64,000 bases of DNA, taken from positions 1 through 64,000 of the forward strand of contig NZ_SLUP01000005.1 of assembly GCF_004341235.1 (NCBI RefSeq), given 5' to 3'. Positions 16,422-25,420 of this stretch are shown here, one piece after another. This DNA comes from Mariniflexile fucanivorans (lineage in GTDB: Bacteria; Bacteroidota; Bacteroidia; Flavobacteriales; Flavobacteriaceae). Position numbers and translations under genes: made by a program. The notes under the pieces are model-generated. The model made no database searches. It saw only the letters and a list, made by a program, of their open reading frames with translations, and was not told the DNA's origin. The stretch's first letter is position 1, and each line of letters opens with the position of its first letter.

Positions 16422-16937
16422 TTATTCTGTTAAATGACTCAACTTTTCAATATTGGTGTGGTGTGAAAATTGTTCTAACAACAATTTTAACTTCGGATTT
16501 ATAAACGTTTCACAAAATGGTTTTTCAGGATTTTTTTGATAATAATTCTGAACAGCTTCACGCGATGCTTTAAAGGAATGAAATGGGTACACTTTTGTGA
16601 TTAATTTATTATCAAATTCCTTTTGAAAGCTTTTGATAATAGCTTCGGATTGTGAATTATGGTCTTCTGAAAACGTATAAATTGCCGAACGATATTTGGT
16701 TCGCATGGAATGATTACTGGTGCTTTTATGCGTATACAAATGAATTTCAATAAGTGTTTCCAAAGAAATCAATTCAGAATTAAAATGAACAATAACAGCT
16801 TCTGAAAATGCATTATTTCCATCAACTGATGACACATAACCCTGTTCTACATTTTCAACACCAATTAACGATTGAAAAACAGCTTCGGTACACCAATGGC
16901 AGCCACCTCCCAAAGCTATTTTTGAAATTAATTCCAT
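16422..16937 (-). CDS. Divergent MsrA-like protein
   Basis: 171 residues. Starts like MsrA ('IALGGGCHWCTEAVFQSLIGVENVEQGY') with the catalytic Cys kept but the usual GCFWC Phe is His. The Glu after the first half ('AFSEAVIVHF') is kept, yet the HDPTxxNRQGxDxGTQYRS block is reduced to 'HKSTSNHSMRTKYRS', losing the Asp that helps bind the sulfoxide. The C-terminal 'NYYQKNPEKPFCE' retains a Cys. A second, canonical MsrA is encoded in the same operon, so this copy may have a different substrate. Overlaps the aldo/keto reductase by 10 bases. Confidence 0.75.
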   Translation of the reverse strand: MELISKIALGGGCHWCTEAVFQSLIGVENVEQGYVSSVDGNNAFSEAVIVHFNSELISLETLIEIHLYTHKSTSNHSMRTKYRSAIYTFSEDHNSQSEAIIKSFQKEFDNKLITKVYPFHSFKASREAVQNYYQKNPEKPFCETFINPKLKLLLEQFSHHTNIEKLSHLTE

Positions 16938-17872
16938 TGTAATTCCTTACGCTCGTTCCAATACCAAGTTGGTTTTACTTCAAAACTTTTTAATTGATTT
17001 AATTCGTCTTCGGTTAAAACGAATAATCCTACTTTTAAATTTTCTTGCAATTGAGTAACGGTACTCGCACCGCTTAACACCATACTTTCAGGAATGGTTT
17101 TAGCACAGAATTGTAGCGCAATGGCATCTACACCAACGCCGTATTTTTTTGATAAGCTTTCAAGTACGTTATAAAAATCGGCATATTTAGGATAATTTGA
17201 ATTTCTAAAAATCCGTCCATTTGCCAAAGTTTCTTTTAAAATTAATTTTTTACCCTCCTGCTTTAAAGTATCTGCAATACTTAAAATACTTTGGTCTAAA
17301 ATATTATAAGTGCTTTGAAAGGTATCAAATAAAGATTTACCTTCAACAACAACATCCAATGCTTTTTTAATAACTTCTACCTGATTTTCGCCTGTGGTTG
17401 AAATCCCCATTTTCAAATTGAATTCACTTTTCAAATAGGCCAGTTCATTTAAAACCGACTCATTTTCTAACACACCCGTTTCTAAAGTAGCCGAATGAAT
17501 TTGGTAAGTAGTTAAAAAAGGTAACAATTTTTTAGAAACTTGCCATTGCTCTTTTAATTTAGAAATGCTGTGTTCCTTCACTTCGTGAACTGTCGCATTT
17601 TTATCAAAATTTGCTGTATACGTGTAGCCCCATTTGGTAGCCACTTTTATACTTTTATCATTTTTGGTTGTTAACCATTCAATTAACAAATCTTCTGCCA
17701 ATCCATAACCTGGTGCCGTATCAAAATAGCGTACACCCAAATTATAAGCTTCATCTAGTACTTTAAAACCATTAGCTTTCAGTTCGTTTACATCGCTTTT
17801 CGCAACAGTATTGGTTCTCACATTAATATAATGCAATCTTCCAATAGCCGCCATTCCTAATCCTAAATTCAC
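16928..17872 (-). CDS. Aldo/keto reductase
   Basis: 314 residues, GTG start at 17872 so that the conserved first strand 'LGLGMAAIGR' is included (the next ATG is seven codons in). The catalytic tetrad is present: Asp in 'VRYFDTAPGYG', Tyr in the same motif, Lys in 'KVATKWGY', His in 'TYQIHSA'. NADPH-dependent, substrate unknown. Lies between SelO and the divergent MsrA, so likely part of a redox-repair operon. Confidence 0.8.
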   Translation of the reverse strand: MNLGLGMAAIGRLHYINVRTNTVAKSDVNELKANGFKVLDEAYNLGVRYFDTAPGYGLAEDLLIEWLTTKNDKSIKVATKWGYTYTANFDKNATVHEVKEHSISKLKEQWQVSKKLLPFLTTYQIHSATLETGVLENESVLNELAYLKSEFNLKMGISTTGENQVEVIKKALDVVVEGKSLFDTFQSTYNILDQSILSIADTLKQEGKKLILKETLANGRIFRNSNYPKYADFYNVLESLSKKYGVGVDAIALQFCAKTIPESMVLSGASTVTQLQENLKVGLFVLTEDELNQLKSFEVKPTWYWNERKELQWN

Positions 17873-17898
17873 TTTTTATTTTTATTAAATAACATTAT

Positions 17899-19464
17899 TT
17901 ATGAACTACACGACAACATAGAACAACCTACTTTATGGCGTGCCCAATCGGGACGTTTGGCAAACCATTTTTCATGTTCTGGCTGCTCATTATACGGGTT
18001 TTTTAGCAATTGAAATAAGTCGTCAATTAACTTATAATTACCTTTATCGGCATCATCGATCGCTAATTGTGCCATATAATTTCGCAACACATACTTGGGG
18101 TTCACCAAATTCATTTTTTCTTTTCTTTCTTCAGAAGTTACTTCTTCTCGAGATAGACGTTCAGCATACTTTTCAAACCAAGTATTCCATTTTTGTTGAA
18201 TGTCTTCCGTTATTTCTTCTGAAATGTAAAAAGCATCTTTAACAACTTTTATACCTTCGGAAGCTTTTTCATTATTGAAATCGCTTAATTTCCGAAAGAA
18301 AATAGTCATATCCGTTTCCGTTAGCAATAAATTATTTTCCAAATCTTTAATTAAAGCTACATCCGAATCATCTTTAATTAACAATCCCAATTTTGAACGC
18401 ATCATCTCTAAAAATTTCACTTCAAAACCTGTTTTGTATTCATCTAAAATAGCCTCAAGCCCATCTGTTTCTTCAATTAATGGATACAAAGCGTTTGCTA
18501 ATTTATACAAATTCCACAATCCTATATTTGGTTGATTGCCGTAACGGTAGCGTTTATGTTGGCGATCGGTCGTGTTGGGTGTCCAGCCATAATCGAAACC
18601 CTCCAACCAGCCATACGGACCATAATCGATGGTTAGACCAAGAATAGACATATTATCGGTATTCATAACACCATGCACAAAACCCACGCGTTGCCAGTGG
18701 ATAATCATATCCAAAGTGCGTTGGGAAACTTCACTAAAAAACGCCAAATAGGTTTCTTTTGAAGGCTCTCCTAAATGAGGGAAAAAATGTTTAACCGTAT
18801 AATCTACCAAAATTTTTAATGTACTAAAATCTTGTCGGGCAGCTAAAATCTCATAATTACCAAAACGCAAAAATGATGGTGCTACTCTACAAACAATGGC
18901 TCCTTTTTCGTATTCTGGATTTCCATTATACAATACATCACGCAACACTTGGTCGCCAGACAATGCCAACGATAAAGCTCTGGTTGTTGGAACGCCTAAA
19001 TAATACATGGCTTCGCTACATAAATACTCACGTATAGACGAGCGCAATACCGCAAACCCATCGGCAGTTCTGGAATACGGTGTTGCTCCTGCTCCTTTTA
19101 ATTGAAGTGCCCAACGCTTATTTTTATGTGTAACTTCGGCTAAATTTATAGCACGGCCATCGCCCAATTGTCCTGCCCAATTCCCAAATTGATGGCCGCC
19201 ATAACACATGGCATAGGGTTTTGTATTTGGCAACAGTGTATTTCCTGTAAAAATTTTTAAAAAAATATCGCTTTGCGAATCTTCTTTAGAAAGCCCCAAA
19301 TTTTCAATCATTTCGGGAGATACATGAAGTAATTCTGGCTTTGAAGTTCTTTTAGGATGTACATATGAAAAACAGGCCTTTTCAACCTGCCTTCTTGAAT
19401 TTTCCAGAATAGGATCTGCTGGTAATTCTTTATTAAATGTATCCTTTATGTTTAAGTTTATCAT
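17899..19464 (-). CDS. selO: SelO/YdiU pseudokinase-fold AMPylase
   Basis: 521 residues, full length for SelO. Diagnostic stretches: 'MCYGGHQFGNWAGQLGDGRA', 'LQLKGAGATPYSRTADGFAVLRSSIREYL', 'VMNTDNMSILGLTIDYGPYGWLEGFD'. SelO transfers AMP to Ser/Thr/Tyr of target proteins and protects against oxidative stress (family knowledge). The C-terminus 'MLSCSS' has Cys where some relatives have selenocysteine. Overlaps msrA by 4 bases, linking it to methionine-sulfoxide repair. Confidence 0.9.
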   Translation of the reverse strand: MINLNIKDTFNKELPADPILENSRRQVEKACFSYVHPKRTSKPELLHVSPEMIENLGLSKEDSQSDIFLKIFTGNTLLPNTKPYAMCYGGHQFGNWAGQLGDGRAINLAEVTHKNKRWALQLKGAGATPYSRTADGFAVLRSSIREYLCSEAMYYLGVPTTRALSLALSGDQVLRDVLYNGNPEYEKGAIVCRVAPSFLRFGNYEILAARQDFSTLKILVDYTVKHFFPHLGEPSKETYLAFFSEVSQRTLDMIIHWQRVGFVHGVMNTDNMSILGLTIDYGPYGWLEGFDYGWTPNTTDRQHKRYRYGNQPNIGLWNLYKLANALYPLIEETDGLEAILDEYKTGFEVKFLEMMRSKLGLLIKDDSDVALIKDLENNLLLTETDMTIFFRKLSDFNNEKASEGIKVVKDAFYISEEITEDIQQKWNTWFEKYAERLSREEVTSEERKEKMNLVNPKYVLRNYMAQLAIDDADKGNYKLIDDLFQLLKNPYNEQPEHEKWFAKRPDWARHKVGCSMLSCSS

Positions 19465-20000
19465 TTTAATCTATCTCCGTACAATTTTCTAAGTTTTGCC
19501 AATTTCGGCGTAATTACAAAACTACAATACCCTTGTTCCTTGTTATTTCTATAATAATCTTGATGATAGTCTTCCGCTTTGTAAAATGTTGCTAATGGAC
19601 TAATCTCGGTTACAATAGGGTTATCGTAATATGCTGCTACTTTTTTTACAACTGCTTCGGCTATTTTTTTTTGATTTTCATCATGAAAATAAATTACCGA
19701 ACGGTATTGCGTACCTACATCGCCTCCTTGCTTGTTTAAAGTTGTAGGATCGTGTGTGGTCATGAAAATAACTAAGATATCTTCATAGGAAATAACATCG
19801 ACATCGAAAGTAATTAGAATAACTTCAGCATGTCCTGTTAATCCAGAACAGATTTCTCGATACGTGGGATGCCCTGGAACATTACCTCCAGAATAACCCG
19901 ACTCCACTTTCTCAACCCCTTTTACTTCTTGAAACACTGCTTCGGTGCACCAAAAACAGCCGCCACCCAATGTGGCTAATTCTAATTTTTTATTTATCAT
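19461..20000 (-). CDS. msrA: Peptide-methionine (S)-S-oxide reductase
   Basis: 179 residues, canonical MsrA: 'GGGCFWCTEAVFQEVKGV' with the catalytic Cys, 'GLTGHAEVILITFD' with the Glu, and 'HDPTTLNKQGGDVGTQYRSVIY'. Reduces S-epimers of methionine sulfoxide in proteins. Its ATG overlaps the msrB stop by one base, so translation is coupled. Confidence 0.95.
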   Translation of the reverse strand: MINKKLELATLGGGCFWCTEAVFQEVKGVEKVESGYSGGNVPGHPTYREICSGLTGHAEVILITFDVDVISYEDILVIFMTTHDPTTLNKQGGDVGTQYRSVIYFHDENQKKIAEAVVKKVAAYYDNPIVTEISPLATFYKAEDYHQDYYRNNKEQGYCSFVITPKLAKLRKLYGDRLK

Positions 20001-20458
20001 TACTTCGCTTCCTTTCCTGTTTCTAACACCATAGACTCTGAATTAATGCAATATCGCAACCCACTAGGTTCTGGTCCATCTGGAAACACATGCCCCAAAT
20101 GCGCATCGCAGGTATTACACATCACCTCAACACGCACCATCCCAAAGGCCATATCTCGTTCGTACTTAATAGCGTTTGGTTTAATGGGCTGTGTAAAACT
20201 AGGCCAACCGGTACCTGAACTAAATTTAATAGTAGAATCGAACAACGGTGTGTTACAACACACACAATTGTATTGTCCTTCATCATAAATACTACAAAGT
20301 TCACCACTATGCGGACGTTCTGTACCTTTTTGTCTTGTAATACGGAATTGTTCTGGGGTTAATTGAGATCTCCATTCAGCTTCGGTTTTTTCAACACGAC
20401 GGTCTGGAGTTGGATTTCCTTTTACTGAAAAATTAATAACTTCTTTCCAAGTAATCAT
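20000..20458 (-). CDS. msrB: Peptide-methionine (R)-S-oxide reductase
   Basis: 152 residues, SelR domain: two CxxC zinc pairs ('YNCVCCNTPLF' and 'VMCNTCDAHLGHVF'), 'SGTGWPSFTQPI', and the catalytic Cys in 'GLRYCINS'. Reduces R-epimers of methionine sulfoxide. First gene of msrB-msrA-selO-AKR-msrA-like. Confidence 0.95.
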   Translation of the reverse strand: MITWKEVINFSVKGNPTPDRRVEKTEAEWRSQLTPEQFRITRQKGTERPHSGELCSIYDEGQYNCVCCNTPLFDSTIKFSSGTGWPSFTQPIKPNAIKYERDMAFGMVRVEVMCNTCDAHLGHVFPDGPEPSGLRYCINSESMVLETGKEAK

Positions 20459-20904
20459 ATGTGTTTTATCTTTCTTTTAAATTATAATATATTTCAAACA
20501 TAAAGTAAGTCGTAATTTCCGTTTAAACCTAACTATTTATTAAATCATACAGTTAATGCATAAATAAATTGGCTTTCAAGATTTAAAACCACTTAAAAAA
20601 GTCTTTATATTGTCTATAGATGGATCTAAGGTTTATGCCATAGAATTTAAATGCATAGATTTTCATATTCAAAGTTCTGTTAATTTTAATAACTCCACAA
20701 CTATTTTTCCAGCCTAAAATAGTAAGTCCACAATGCTATTGAATGCCTATTGAGAGAATAATATATAAAAAAACCACTAATTATCCAATTGACAATTAGT
20801 GGTTACTATTATACTTTAATCAAATTTTTGATTGGTTAAGGAGACGATATTTTCAACTAGACCCCTTAAATTAATTGTGACTTACCTATCTTCTTATAAA
20901 ACAA
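20459..20904. other. Spacer upstream of msrB and downstream of the uronate operon
   Basis: 446 bp, AT-rich, no gene. It should hold the msrB promoter (no clear -7 box picked) and contains the terminator of the uronate operon at 20768-20805. Confidence 0.5.
20768..20805 (-). terminator. Terminator of the glucuronate operon
   Basis: Stem AACCACTAATT / AATTAGTGGTT with an 11-base loop; on the minus strand it is followed by TTTTTTTATAT. It lies ~100 bases past the stop of the last operon gene. Confidence 0.75.
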
Positions 20905-21696
20905 TTAAATTTCATTTGAAGGTTTGCCTATGGTTGCCAAAATACCACCATCAACATAAACAACGTGTCCGTTTACAAAATCACTAGCTTTAGAACTTAA
21001 AAAGATAGCTGCACCTTGTAAATCTTCAGGATCTCCCCAACGACCAGCAGGTGTTCTGCTAATAATAAATTCGTTAAAAGGATGTCCGTCCACACGAATT
21101 GGAGCTGTTTGACTGGTTGCAAAATAACCTGGCCCAATACCATTAGTTTGAATATTAAACTTAGCCCATTCTGTAGCCATATTTTTGGTCAACATTTTTA
21201 GACCTCCTTTTGCTGCTGCATAAGCACTTACTGAGTCTCTTCCTAACTCACTCATCATAGAGCAAATGTTTATTATTTTTCCTCCACCTCTTTTTATCAT
21301 GCCTTTAGCTACGGTTTTGGAAACGATAAATGGCGCCACTAAATCTACTTGAATTACCGCATTAAAATCTGCTACTTCCATTTCTATCATTGGGGTTCTT
21401 TTAATAATTCCTGCATTATTAATTAAGATATCGATTGGTCCCACTTCAGATTCTATTTTATCAACACTCTCTATAACCGCCTTTTCATCGGTTACATTGA
21501 AAACATAACCATATGCCTCTATGCCTTCCGATTTGTATTCTGCCATGGCCTTATTTATAGCTTCTTGAGACAAATCATTAACTACTATTTTTGCTCCAGC
21601 ATGCCCTAAACCTTTAGCCATTGCCATTCCTAGCCCATGAACTCCTCCAGTTATTAAAGCTACTTTTCCTGTTAAATCAAATAATTTTATTGACAT
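20905..21696 (-). CDS. kduD: SDR dehydrogenase, probable 2-dehydro-3-deoxy-D-gluconate 5-dehydrogenase
   Basis: 263 residues, classical short-chain dehydrogenase: 'ALITGGVHGLGMAMAKGL' cofactor loop, 'NNAGIIKRTPMIEM', catalytic Ser in 'NICSMMSELGRDSVSAYAAAKGG' with the YxxxK, and 'GPGYFATSQT'. Closest in style to gluconate 5-dehydrogenase/KduD proteins. Its place directly after kduI argues for the KduD reaction, 2,5-diketo-3-deoxygluconate to KDG, in breakdown of unsaturated uronates. Ido/gluconate oxidation is the alternative. Confidence 0.75.
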   Translation of the reverse strand: MSIKLFDLTGKVALITGGVHGLGMAMAKGLGHAGAKIVVNDLSQEAINKAMAEYKSEGIEAYGYVFNVTDEKAVIESVDKIESEVGPIDILINNAGIIKRTPMIEMEVADFNAVIQVDLVAPFIVSKTVAKGMIKRGGGKIINICSMMSELGRDSVSAYAAAKGGLKMLTKNMATEWAKFNIQTNGIGPGYFATSQTAPIRVDGHPFNEFIISRTPAGRWGDPEDLQGAAIFLSSKASDFVNGHVVYVDGGILATIGKPSNEI

Positions 21697-21724
21697 TTTT
21701 ATTTATAATTTTATAATTATTATT

Positions 21725-22567
21725 CTATTTTAATTCAGTTATTTTACAAACATCCATATCGCCATAATCTAAATTTTCTCCTGCCATACCCCAAATAAAA
21801 GAGTAGTTACTTGTACCTGAACCTGAGTGAATAGACCATGGTGGAGATATTACAGCTTGATTGTTTCCCATCCAGATATGTCTGGTTTCTTGTGGTTGAC
21901 CCATAAAATGGCATACTGCTTGACCCTCTGGTATTTCAAAATAAAAATACACTTCCATTCTACGATCGTGCACATGTGCTGGCATGGTGTTCCAACTACT
22001 TCCTTGTTTTATAGAGGTCATTCCCATTTGTAATTGACAAACATCGACAACACTGTTCACTATATACTTTCTTAAAGTTCTGGCATTGGCTGTTTCTGGT
22101 GCACCCAATTCGATAACTTCAACATCCTTAATCCCTATCTTTTTAATTGGATATGCTTTGTGTGCAGGTGTTGAGTTTAAATAAAATTGTGCAGGACTAT
22201 TGGAAGATTTACTAGAAAATACAACTTTTTCATTTCCTTGACCAACATATAATGCTTCTTTGTTTTCTAGAACATATTCGGTTCCATCAACAGTTACACT
22301 TCCTGTGCCTCCAACATTTATTATACCTAGCTCTCTTCTTTCTAAAAAGTAGGGCGCTTTTAATGGATCTATTGTTAATAATTCGATTGCTTTATTTACT
22401 GGTAAAACTCCTCCAGTTATAAATCTATCATAATGTGAATAAACCAGATTTAACTTATCTGATTCAAATAAATTTTCAATTAAAAATTCGCTTCTTAATT
22501 GATTCGTATCATAAGCTTTAACTCCTTGCGGACTTGACGCATAGCGCGTTTCGTAATTAATTGACAT
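21725..22567 (-). CDS. kduI: 5-dehydro-4-deoxy-D-glucuronate isomerase
   Basis: 280 residues, KduI cupin. Zinc ligands are visible in 'MPAHVHDRRMEVYFYFE' (two His and Glu) and 'PPWSIHSGSGTSNYSFIWGMAGEN' (His). Isomerises 5-keto-4-deoxyuronate, the product of unsaturated uronate opening, to 2,5-diketo-3-deoxygluconate. Followed by the KduD-type SDR, so the two consecutive steps are co-expressed. Confidence 0.92.
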   Translation of the reverse strand: MSINYETRYASSPQGVKAYDTNQLRSEFLIENLFESDKLNLVYSHYDRFITGGVLPVNKAIELLTIDPLKAPYFLERRELGIINVGGTGSVTVDGTEYVLENKEALYVGQGNEKVVFSSKSSNSPAQFYLNSTPAHKAYPIKKIGIKDVEVIELGAPETANARTLRKYIVNSVVDVCQLQMGMTSIKQGSSWNTMPAHVHDRRMEVYFYFEIPEGQAVCHFMGQPQETRHIWMGNNQAVISPPWSIHSGSGTSNYSFIWGMAGENLDYGDMDVCKITELK

Positions 22568-22611
22568 TGTATTATGGTTTTAAATTCTATTATTTATATT
22601 TTCAACAATTG

Positions 22612-22636
22612 TAAGAGCCTACAAAAACAGCTCTTC
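22612..22636 (-). other. Intercistronic hairpin
   Basis: AAGAGC-N11-GCTCTT between the MFS gene and kduI, without a clear U run; could stabilise or weakly attenuate the message. Confidence 0.25.
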
Positions 22637-22642
22637 AGTGTT

Positions 22643-23971
22643 TTACTCTTTAACAACTACTGGGTTTAAATTTTCATCTAAAGGATTCATATTTGGCATT
22701 AACAAATGTACGAAACCTAAAATAATAAGGTATAAAGAACCTGCTACCAAAAATGCCCAAAAGAATCCCTCTTTTTGAGTTGTATCTAATACAGAACCTA
22801 AAGCGATACTGCTTATAAATCCTGCAAATCCGCCAACCATTCCACCGATACCTACAACAGATGCTGTTGCTTTTTTAGGAAAAATATCTGACACTAAAGT
22901 AAATATATTTGCAGACCAAGCTTGGTGTCCTGCGGCTCCAAGACCTATTAAGCAAACGGCTACCCATTTACTATCTGTAAATGCTACAAAACAAACTGGT
23001 AAAATAATAATTGCACAAATTAATAAGGTCATTTTTCGCGCTTTGTTTACCGACCAACCTTTTTTCATAAACGTACCAGAAAGCCATCCACCTAAAATAC
23101 TACCGGTGTCAGCTAAAAGATATATCACTAAAAATGGCATGCCCATTTCCTTAATTTTTACATCAAAGTTTTCAGCTAAAAATATAGCTCCCCAGAATAA
23201 ATAAAACCACCAAACAGCATCGGTAACTTTAGCTAAAGAAAATGCCCAAGTTTGACGTTTTCCAAGAACACTTTTCCATGGTAATCGCTCTTCGTTTTCA
23301 ACTTCAGAATCACTTAATATATAGGCTAATTCTTCTTTAGAAACTTTTGGATGTACTTCAGGTTTTTTATAGGTACGTATCCATAAAAACACCCATATGG
23401 CACTTAACAAACCTGTAATTAAAAAAGGGATTTGCCAAAGTTTTAATTCTCCAACACCTCTTTCGCCTCCTGTCCAATACACGATGCCACCAATTACAAA
23501 TGGTGCGGCTATAGCACCTACACTTGTTGCAGCATTAAAAATTCCAGTAGCAAATGCCCTGTCTTTTTTCGGAAACCATTCGGCTGTTGTTTTTATAGCT
23601 GCCGGGAAATTTCCTGCTTCTCCAATACCTAAACCAAAACGAGCGAGTACAAACCCAATAAAACTAAACCCTTTGCCCACGGCTGCATGTAACATTCCAA
23701 ACAAACTCCAAATTCCAATAGAAAGTATGTATCCTTTTTTAGTTCCTAATTTATCGATAAGACCTCCCATAATTAACAAACCAAACATGTATGCTAATTG
23801 GAAAGACCCCACAACTAACGAATAATCTTGTTTAGTCCAATCAAACCATTCAATTAGTTCGGGAGACATTATCCCCATTAAACTACGATCAAAATAATTA
23901 ATGGTAGTTGCGAAAGCTAACAGCGCTAGTATCCGGTATCTGTAAGTCCCTATTTTTTTTGGTTCACTCAT
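22643..23971 (-). CDS. MFS hexuronate transporter (ExuT type)
   Basis: 442 residues, 12 membrane segments. Family motifs: 'TTINYFDRSLMGIMSPEL' in helix 1, 'GEAGNFPAAIKTTAEWFPKKDRAFATGIFNA' after helix 4, and 'GHQAWSANIFTLVSDIFPKKATASVVGIGGM' in the second half. This is the anion:cation symporter branch with ExuT/GudP. In this operon it should import glucuronate or unsaturated uronate monomers. A paralogue is at 33322. Confidence 0.85.
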   Translation of the reverse strand: MSEPKKIGTYRYRILALLAFATTINYFDRSLMGIMSPELIEWFDWTKQDYSLVVGSFQLAYMFGLLIMGGLIDKLGTKKGYILSIGIWSLFGMLHAAVGKGFSFIGFVLARFGLGIGEAGNFPAAIKTTAEWFPKKDRAFATGIFNAATSVGAIAAPFVIGGIVYWTGGERGVGELKLWQIPFLITGLLSAIWVFLWIRTYKKPEVHPKVSKEELAYILSDSEVENEERLPWKSVLGKRQTWAFSLAKVTDAVWWFYLFWGAIFLAENFDVKIKEMGMPFLVIYLLADTGSILGGWLSGTFMKKGWSVNKARKMTLLICAIIILPVCFVAFTDSKWVAVCLIGLGAAGHQAWSANIFTLVSDIFPKKATASVVGIGGMVGGFAGFISSIALGSVLDTTQKEGFFWAFLVAGSLYLIILGFVHLLMPNMNPLDENLNPVVVKE

Positions 23972-24011
23972 AATTTCATTGTTTAGTTGGTTTTATATTT
24001 ACTTCTATTAA

Positions 24012-25418
24012 TTAAAATTTAAAATAGTTTTTGGCGTTATAATAGCAGATATTTTGGACCATTTTACCCAAGAATTCAATATCATTAGGCACCAATCCTT
24101 TCTTTACATCTTCGGCCAATAAATCGCATAAAATACGTCTGAAATATTCATGTCTTGGAAATGACAAAAAACTTCGGCTATCTGTGAGCATACCAACAAA
24201 CCTGCTAAGTAATCCCATATTTGACAAGGCATTCAATTGTTTTTCCATACCGTCTTTCTGGTCTAAAAACCACCATCCTGATCCCCATTGCATTTTCCCT
24301 GGAATATCAGCATTGAAATTCCCCATCATGGTAGCAAACACTTCGTTTTGTGATGGATTCAAATTGTAGGTTATGGTTTTTGCTAATTGATTGGTTGAAT
24401 TAAGCGTATTGAACAATTTCGACATAAAATCTGCCATAGGATAATCGCCAATAGAATCACAACCGGCATCTAATCCAATTTGTTCTACTAATCTGGTATT
24501 ATTATTTCTAATAGGTCCTAAATGGTATTGTTGCACCCAATTATATTCGTGAAACTTTTTTCCTAAATGAATAAAAACAGCCGATTTATATTTATTAATT
24601 TCTAAGATTGAAAGCGTTTCTCCTTTTAAACATTTACTAAAAATAGAATTAACTTCTTCTTGTGTATAAGTTTCAATTGAATGAGCTCCGCCAACACCAA
24701 AATCTGACAACTTACAGCCTTGTTCGTTAAAATAAGCGATTCTTATATCGATTGCTTTTAATAAATCTGAAAAATCTTTAATTTGAAATTCAACACTACT
24801 GCTCAATTTCTCCAAATACTTTAAATATTTAGGTTCCGAAATAAAAAACAGTTCGTCTGACCGAAACGTGGGCAATACTTTCGTGTAAAAATTTTGTTTG
24901 GCTATTTGTTTGTGATATTCTAAAGAATCGGTTGGGTCATCGGTTGTACAAACAACTTCCACTTTCATGGCTTCTAGTAATTGAGCCGGTGTTTTTTGTT
25001 CTAAAACTGTATTTGCTTTTTTATAAATGTCATTTGCTGTGCTTGGTTGCAGTATGGCATCAATATCAAAATAGCGTTTCAGTTCTAATTGGGTCCAATG
25101 AAATAATGGATTTCTTAACGTGTAAGGCACTGTTTCTGCCCATTTTTCAAACTTTTCTTCTAAGTTAGATTGTCCGGTAATAAATTTTTCATCAATACCA
25201 TTGGCACGCATACCGCGCCATTTGTAATGATCGCCACCTAACCACGCTTCCGTTATATTGTTTACCGGCTTGTTTTCAGCTATTTGCTTAGGAGATAAGT
25301 GGTTATGGTAATCTATTATAGGGAGTTCTTTTGCGTACTGATGGTATAAGGTTTCTGCCTCTTTTGAATTCAGTAAAAAATTATCAGTAATAAACGTACC
25401 AGACTTTATTTGATTCAT
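24012..25418 (-). CDS. uxaC: Glucuronate isomerase, copy 1
   Basis: 468 residues, full length. 'LPIIDYHNHLSPKQIAEN' carries the metal-binding His pair; 'HFHWTQLELKRYFDI'-type region, 'CTTDDPTDSLEYH', 'QYHLGPIRNNNTRL', 'GVDAGCDSIGDYP'-like motif and 'FVGMLTDSRSFLSFPRHEYFRRILCD' are typical. Converts glucuronate to fructuronate (or galacturonate to tagaturonate). Together with the SDR and UxuA of this operon it most likely serves glucuronate. Two bases separate it from uxuA. A second copy is at 31907. Confidence 0.93.
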   Translation of the reverse strand: MNQIKSGTFITDNFLLNSKEAETLYHQYAKELPIIDYHNHLSPKQIAENKPVNNITEAWLGGDHYKWRGMRANGIDEKFITGQSNLEEKFEKWAETVPYTLRNPLFHWTQLELKRYFDIDAILQPSTANDIYKKANTVLEQKTPAQLLEAMKVEVVCTTDDPTDSLEYHKQIAKQNFYTKVLPTFRSDELFFISEPKYLKYLEKLSSSVEFQIKDFSDLLKAIDIRIAYFNEQGCKLSDFGVGGAHSIETYTQEEVNSIFSKCLKGETLSILEINKYKSAVFIHLGKKFHEYNWVQQYHLGPIRNNNTRLVEQIGLDAGCDSIGDYPMADFMSKLFNTLNSTNQLAKTITYNLNPSQNEVFATMMGNFNADIPGKMQWGSGWWFLDQKDGMEKQLNALSNMGLLSRFVGMLTDSRSFLSFPRHEYFRRILCDLLAEDVKKGLVPNDIEFLGKMVQNICYYNAKNYFKF

Positions 25419-25420
25419 TA

